From assembly GCA_023249835.1 (NCBI GenBank), contig JAHFBY010000176.1, forward strand, positions 1-5,120: DNA of 5,120 bases, given 5' to 3'. Shown piece after piece: positions 1 to 2,699 of the stretch. The position numbers and the translations under genes are program-made. The notes beneath the pieces are model-generated. The model was not told the origin of the DNA. It was given only the letters and a program-made list of their open reading frames with translations, and ran no database searches. Origin of the DNA: Elusimicrobiota bacterium. GTDB lineage: Bacteria > Elusimicrobiota > Elusimicrobia > 2-02-FULL-39-32. Each line of letters begins with the position of its first letter. Positions within the stretch are counted from its first letter, which is position 1.

Positions 1-11
1 AGGGGTAGAAT

Positions 12-812
12 TTAAAAAATTGTATCTATAACGCCGAAGAGCGGGTCGAAGGTTTTCTTAATTTGTTCTCGGATGCTGTCTTCCGACACACCCCATTGTT
101 TAAAAAAAGGCTCAAGCATCCCATAGGCCCGATCTTCTCTTTCTTGGAACAATTCTTTAAGGATTTCACAGAATTCTTTAAAGGATTCATGTTTACGGAG
201 CATGGCGACTTCATCTAGAAGCCTGAGAAGCTGTGGCTCATATCGTAAAATGAAAGCGATGCTGGCCAGATCCTTGGGAAGTTTTTGCGTATTCACGCGA
301 TGTTTCAGTAACAACCCTTTAACAACTATAAAAGCAGCCGGAGAAGCGATTTGAATATTGAGGTTCTTATCTTTATAACGAACGACCTGTCGGATTGGAT
401 CGGTTTTTAGAGCAACATCCACCTCAGGCACCGGATCACAGGCTACGTAGGGTTTCAGCAGGATTTTCTGCCCTTTAGGAAGTACCGATGGAGTAGTAAT
501 GAATTCTACCGGAATCAGGAGCCTGTCCGAAATATAGGCAAACTGTACTCGGTTCTGGTCATCCAAATCCATTTTGCGCGGGACGAGATTGGCTGCCACG
601 AGCTTTTTGTAAACGGACTCTGAGAATTTATCCGGCGACATTTTTTTAACCGCGAAGTCTATGTCAACAGTGGAAGGGAACGGCGCTTCCCGATCCCAAA
701 CGTATGTGGCGTAGAGATATGGGCACCATCCCCCAACTACGATTAAATTGTCCAGATGTTCCTGACCGAGCGCATATAGAGTCTCATGAAAAGCTCTTTC
801 ATAGGAGTTCAT
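12..812 (-). CDS. AbiEii-like nucleotidyltransferase, putative toxin of a type IV toxin-antitoxin pair
   Basis: The 266-residue product looks like a DNA polymerase beta-fold (minimal) nucleotidyltransferase of the AbiEii/COG2253 type. Visible motifs, numbered from the chosen start, are Gly27-Gly28 in LIVVGGWCPYLY and the metal-binding pair Asp50-x-Asp52 in STVDIDFAV. Glu103 in IPVEFIT is a plausible third carboxylate. A C-terminal helix, VKGLLLKHR then KDLASIAFIL (165-189), matches the K...R(K)D-L region of AbiEii proteins. Relatives transfer nucleotides to an acceptor, in characterised cases tRNA, and so arrest growth; the substrate here is unknown. The start at 812 is preferred because it overlaps the upstream gene's TGA as ATGA and follows GGAGGAGA. 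An in-frame ATG at 872 would add 20 residues (MAKGAVERKG...) buried in the upstream gene, with no comparable site. All expected catalytic residues are present and the frame is unbroken, so the gene appears functional. It is probably co-transcribed with, and restrained by, the regulator at 809-1522. It could instead be a housekeeping-type nucleotidyltransferase without toxic activity. Confidence 0.84.
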   Translation of the reverse strand: MNSYERAFHETLYALGQEHLDNLIVVGGWCPYLYATYVWDREAPFPSTVDIDFAVKKMSPDKFSESVYKKLVAANLVPRKMDLDDQNRVQFAYISDRLLIPVEFITTPSVLPKGQKILLKPYVACDPVPEVDVALKTDPIRQVVRYKDKNLNIQIASPAAFIVVKGLLLKHRVNTQKLPKDLASIAFILRYEPQLLRLLDEVAMLRKHESFKEFCEILKELFQEREDRAYGMLEPFFKQWGVSEDSIREQIKKTFDPLFGVIDTIF

Positions 813-1522
813 GGTTGTTTCTCTCCTCCAATGATCGGAGTTCCCTTTTCTTTCAACCGCGCCTTTAGCCATTCCGCCTGTTCCGCGCCAACCATTGGGT
901 AGTTGATCAAGTCTAAGTAGAGATGAAGGTTACTCACCACCTGAAATCCTCGAATCGCCCGCGCATCTCGAAAAACGGAACTTTTATAGAACGGTAGAGT
1001 GAAACAAATGTTTCCCCCCGCCTTAGGCGGGATCAGCGAGAAGCGGCTCTGAATCTTCCATAGTGCGCCTTCCGCATCTTCTTCACTCACCCCAATGTAA
1101 AGTGCGTTCCCCTGATCCCTGACGTAGGGCGCCACAAGCGCCGCCCCGCTAAAAAGGGTAAGGGCATAAGGGATACATTCCTCCATGAGGTATTTTCTGA
1201 TCTTCGCAAGAAGCCCCTTTTGTTCCGAATAGAATTGTACTTGACGGTTCTGGCTGAACCGGTAGTGATGAACCCATTTTGCTAAAAGTTTTTCGGGGTC
1301 GCGGAGACGGGTATAGCTGAAACGACCTGCAGGATACCGCTCCAGAAACCCCTCTTCTTGGAGCACTTTAAAAACCGCCATCACCAAGCCGGTCGAAATT
1401 TTTTCTTTTTGGGACAGTTCAGGGATGGTCCAGCGGTGTTTCGGGTTTGCCAGGAGCGCGCGGACTACAAGCGAGGACTTGTCACTGAATATATTTTGAA
1501 CGATCCGCGTTTTGATCAGCAT
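809..1522 (-). CDS. AbiEi-family (AbiEi_2-like) winged-helix antitoxin/transcriptional regulator
   Basis: This 237-residue protein resembles type IV antitoxins of the AbiEi_2 class. Residues about 12-72 form a winged helix-turn-helix: WTIPELSQKEKISTGLVMAV supplies the helices and LERYPAGRFSYTRL the wing. Residues about 105-225 form the second domain, with the family-typical ALTLFSGAALVAPYVR segment (120-135) and a C-terminal HLYLDLINYP motif (200-209) followed by a helix that relatives also show. Such proteins repress their own operon by binding promoter repeats, and in type IV systems they neutralise the toxin without stable complex formation. The ATG at 1522 lies 15 nt from GGAGG, which is long, but no better in-frame start exists. 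The stop overlaps the next gene's start by 4 bp, indicating translational coupling with the nucleotidyltransferase. A good promoter lies about 50-75 bp upstream. Family membership is inferred from motifs read by eye. Role as antitoxin follows from the pairing. Confidence 0.83.
   Translation of the reverse strand: MLIKTRIVQNIFSDKSSLVVRALLANPKHRWTIPELSQKEKISTGLVMAVFKVLQEEGFLERYPAGRFSYTRLRDPEKLLAKWVHHYRFSQNRQVQFYSEQKGLLAKIRKYLMEECIPYALTLFSGAALVAPYVRDQGNALYIGVSEEDAEGALWKIQSRFSLIPPKAGGNICFTLPFYKSSVFRDARAIRGFQVVSNLHLYLDLINYPMVGAEQAEWLKARLKEKGTPIIGGEKQP
813..830 (-). promoter_or_regulatory. Shine-Dalgarno and ATGA overlap setting the nucleotidyltransferase start
   Basis: Read on the minus strand, TGGAGGAGAGAAACAACC immediately precedes the ATG at 812. 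The GGAGGAGA core sits at usable spacing. It lies inside the 3' end of the antitoxin gene, whose TGA (811-809) shares three bases with the ATG. This decides the shorter start for the downstream gene and implies re-initiation by terminating ribosomes, which would tie toxin output to antitoxin translation. Confidence 0.8.
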
Positions 1523-1537
1523 AGAATGACCGGTGAG

Positions 1538-1542
1538 CCTCC
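1538..1542 (-). promoter_or_regulatory. Shine-Dalgarno of the AbiEi_2-like gene, unusually distant
   Basis: GGAGG on the minus strand ends 15 nt before the ATG at 1522, longer than the usual 5-10 nt. No alternative in-frame start codon lies between them. The site sits in an 11-nt sequence, ATCATTGGAGG (1548-1538), that recurs exactly at the ribosome-binding site of the downstream gene (835-825). Confidence 0.55.
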
Positions 1543-1568
1543 AATGATTTCAGCAATACCTTACTTGC

Positions 1569-1597
1569 AGTATACACTATAAATAAAACAAATTCAA
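1569..1597 (-). promoter_or_regulatory. Predicted sigma70-type promoter of the intact AbiE-like operon
   Basis: On the minus strand, TTGAAT (1597-1592, 4 of 6 matches to TTGACA) and TATACT (1574-1569, 5 of 6 to TATAAT) are separated by exactly 17 nt of AT-rich sequence. Transcription would start near 1562, giving a leader of about 40 nt before the ATG at 1522. The -10 overlaps the palindromic core GTATAC within AGTGTATACT. That would be a reasonable place for autorepression by the winged-helix product, although no operator was demonstrated. Confidence 0.6.
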
Positions 1598-1649
1598 ATG
1601 CTGAGAACATTCCTTTCTGAGCGAGCTGGACGCTGAACGAGGGTGGTCA

Positions 1650-1667
1650 TATAGAGATAAGTCTATA
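1650..1667. repeat. Short inverted repeat in the 1523-1749 intergenic region
   Basis: TATAGA and TCTATA are perfect 6-bp inverted arms (1650-1655 and 1662-1667) around a 6-nt centre. The arms are AT-rich with no following T-run, so this is a poor terminator. It lies upstream of the predicted promoter for the intact module, so an operator half-site pair is possible. It may also be chance. Confidence 0.3.
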
Positions 1668-1698
1668 CAAAATCGGTTCAAACAATCTTAAACAAACA

Positions 1699-1720
1699 GT
1701 AACTTTAATGTAACTTAAAT
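1699..1720. repeat. Two 11-bp tandem direct repeats, GTAACTT(T/A)AAT
   Basis: Two adjacent 11-mers on the plus strand, GTAACTTTAAT and GTAACTTAAAT, match at 10 of 11 positions. A 7-bp direct repeat with a 4-bp AT-rich spacer and 11-bp period is the layout bound by OmpR/PhoB-class response regulators, which contact one DNA face in tandem. The sequence is not the Pho-box consensus. It lies about 100 bp upstream of the predicted -35 of the intact module. Binding is not shown. Confidence 0.4.
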
Positions 1721-1749
1721 CTATTGACAATATGGGTTCAGTTATTTTT

Positions 1750-2118
1750 TTATAGCCAGTGTGCAGGGTCGAAGAGTTGTTTGATGATCTGCATACCAGA
1801 CTTTTTGTCATAGCGAACACCCGTTGTATTGGGAGCAAAAGCCGTTAGTTTGTCCGCAAGCAGACACTCCTCAACCGGTAATTGAACCTTGACGGATTTC
1901 TTCATCTCGATAAAAGGCGACTTCACGGAATGAACCGCCGTCTTGGGATAAAGATTCTTTTCTTCCAAGATATCGAGAAGCACATAGTCGCGCCTCCGTG
2001 AAATGACTGAATTGTAAAAAAACTTGAAGTGCGTTCTGCGCGGCAGGCCTCGTTCACCGCGATCATCTTGTTCGTATGACAACTGTTTTCGTCTCAACTG
2101 TAAATTTACACGCCTCAT
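1750..2118 (-). pseudogene. Remnant of an AbiEii-type nucleotidyltransferase toxin lacking its catalytic N-terminus
   Basis: This 122-residue frame carries the middle of an AbiEii-like toxin. FKFFYNSVISRRRDYVLLDI (31-50) contains the strand with the family's third carboxylate (Asp49). LADKLTAFAPNTTG (87-100) and MQIIKQLFD (109-117) are highly characteristic of one AbiEii subfamily. Full-length relatives are roughly 250-300 residues and begin with a GG(T) motif and a DxD pair, and both are absent here. The first dozen residues (MRRVNLQLRRKQ) are an out-of-frame reading of the preceding antitoxin gene, so true homology starts near 2083. The protein also stops abruptly at PAHWL, and no other frame downstream continues the family. 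The overlap with the 3' end of the antitoxin frame (2063-2118) marks a deletion junction. No nucleotidyltransferase activity is expected. A residual toxin-domain fragment could still be translated but has no obvious role. Confidence 0.75.
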
Positions 2119-2557
2119 TACCCCGCGGGTTCAACCACACAACATATCCAGAATCCTTGAGGAAGTCGTGGATGCTGGACATGGCATCCCGATCCGAATA
2201 AACGAAGATGACGAATTTCGTAAGCATGTGGTGGACGTATGACTTGATCTGTTCAGTTGACCACACCGAAAAAGAAAGAAGCGGATATTTCTTTTTCAAT
2301 ACCTCTCCAATCTTCTTAACTGGCCGCACATCCAACTCGAACGATAGCGAAATGGAAGAATACCACCCGCGCCCAGCGCCATACAAAAGACCTTCTTTAC
2401 CAAACTCCGCCAGATATCGGTTCAATGTCTTCTGCTGGATGGAAATGTTTTGAGAAGACAAAAATGCGCGCAAGTCCTCCCTGCCGAAATAACGATGTTT
2501 TGCTGTTAGCTCCTTAATGATTTTGGTTTTCAAAAATTGCTTACCATTTAAGTTCAT
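2063..2557 (-). CDS. Truncated AbiEi-like (DUF6577-type) winged-helix antitoxin
   Basis: The 164-residue product starts with a winged-helix segment (about 10-68): YFGREDLRAFLSSQ, then KTLNRYLAEFGKEGLLYG and the wing GRGWYSS. A second domain, about 80-161, contains FSVWSTEQIKSYVHHM and the alternating segment FVIFVYSDRDAMSSIHDFLK. This layout fits AbiEi-like proteins of the DUF6577 kind that pair with AbiEii toxins having the LADKLTAFAPNT motif, the type found immediately downstream. Relatives continue for some 60-80 more residues after the strand equivalent to ETKTVVIR, but here the frame ends in TR-stop at 2063. The toxin remnant takes over in the +1 frame across the same bases, so the antitoxin tail is probably deleted. 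The DNA-binding half is intact and could still act as a repressor. The ATG at 2557 has only a weak GAGGG 13 nt upstream. DUF assignment is from memory of the family and is less certain than the AbiEi-like call. Confidence 0.72.
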   Translation of the reverse strand: MNLNGKQFLKTKIIKELTAKHRYFGREDLRAFLSSQNISIQQKTLNRYLAEFGKEGLLYGAGRGWYSSISLSFELDVRPVKKIGEVLKKKYPLLSFSVWSTEQIKSYVHHMLTKFVIFVYSDRDAMSSIHDFLKDSGYVVWLNPRGNEACKFTVETKTVVIRTR

Positions 2558-2563
2558 TATTTT

Positions 2564-2608
2564 TTATTTGCCCTCGGCAATCAGCAATTGCAATTTTTCA
2601 GTATTCAT
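2564..2608 (-). CDS. Possible 14-residue upstream reading frame, in frame with the truncated antitoxin
   Basis: ATG at 2608 opens a frame reading MNTEKLQLLIAEGK followed by TAA, ending 6 nt before the antitoxin ATG at 2557. It is in the same frame, so only the TAA and two codons separate the two. No Shine-Dalgarno is visible upstream. If the predicted promoter is right, its transcript would begin almost at this ATG, making it leaderless. It may be a leader peptide, a former N-terminal extension cut by a nonsense mutation, or chance. The peptide resembles the first helix of helical effector-associated domains (I-x-x-LIAEGK), but it is too short to assign. Confidence 0.25.
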   Translation of the reverse strand: MNTEKLQLLIAEGK

Positions 2609-2615
2609 TTTCAAT

Positions 2616-2644
2616 ATATTACAACTCTTTAATTACCCAAACAA
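2616..2644 (-). promoter_or_regulatory. Weak candidate promoter for the decayed AbiE-like module
   Basis: On the minus strand, TTGTTT (2644-2639) and TAATAT (2621-2616) are 17 nt apart in the AT-rich gap between the LRR gene and the antitoxin. The -10 has 4 of 6 consensus bases. In such AT-rich sequence a chance match is likely, so this is only the best candidate in the 142-bp gap. No convincing rho-independent terminator for the upstream LRR gene was seen there. Confidence 0.3.
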
Positions 2645-2699
2645 TCCTAAATTATATCTTTAGATTTGGCAATAGTGCGTTTAAACAGTTCGGCCTCGG

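Noticed and set aside
813..872. A 20-residue N-terminal extension of the nucleotidyltransferase from an ATG at 872
   Set aside because: It overlaps the antitoxin gene by 64 bp, has no good ribosome-binding site, and adds a charged stretch out of phase with its host gene. The ATG at 812 has GGAGGAGA and a standard ATGA overlap.
1358..1582. A 74-codon plus-strand frame opposite the AbiEi_2-like gene
   Set aside because: It is antisense to a well-supported coding region, and its composition follows from the complementary strand. Similar plus-strand frames at 2024-2242, 2208-2453, 2821-3009, 3094-3405 and 4096-4386 are rejected for the same reason.
1724..1756. A plus-strand promoter starting at the perfect TTGACA
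   Set aside because: No acceptable -10 lies at 16-18 nt; the nearest TATAGC is 21 nt away, and there is no plus-strand gene downstream. It is noted only in connection with the direct repeat.
1647..1838. A 63-codon minus-strand frame across the end of the toxin remnant
   Set aside because: It reads the toxin fragment in the wrong frame and then AT-rich intergenic sequence. It does not continue the AbiEii family and has no ribosome-binding site.
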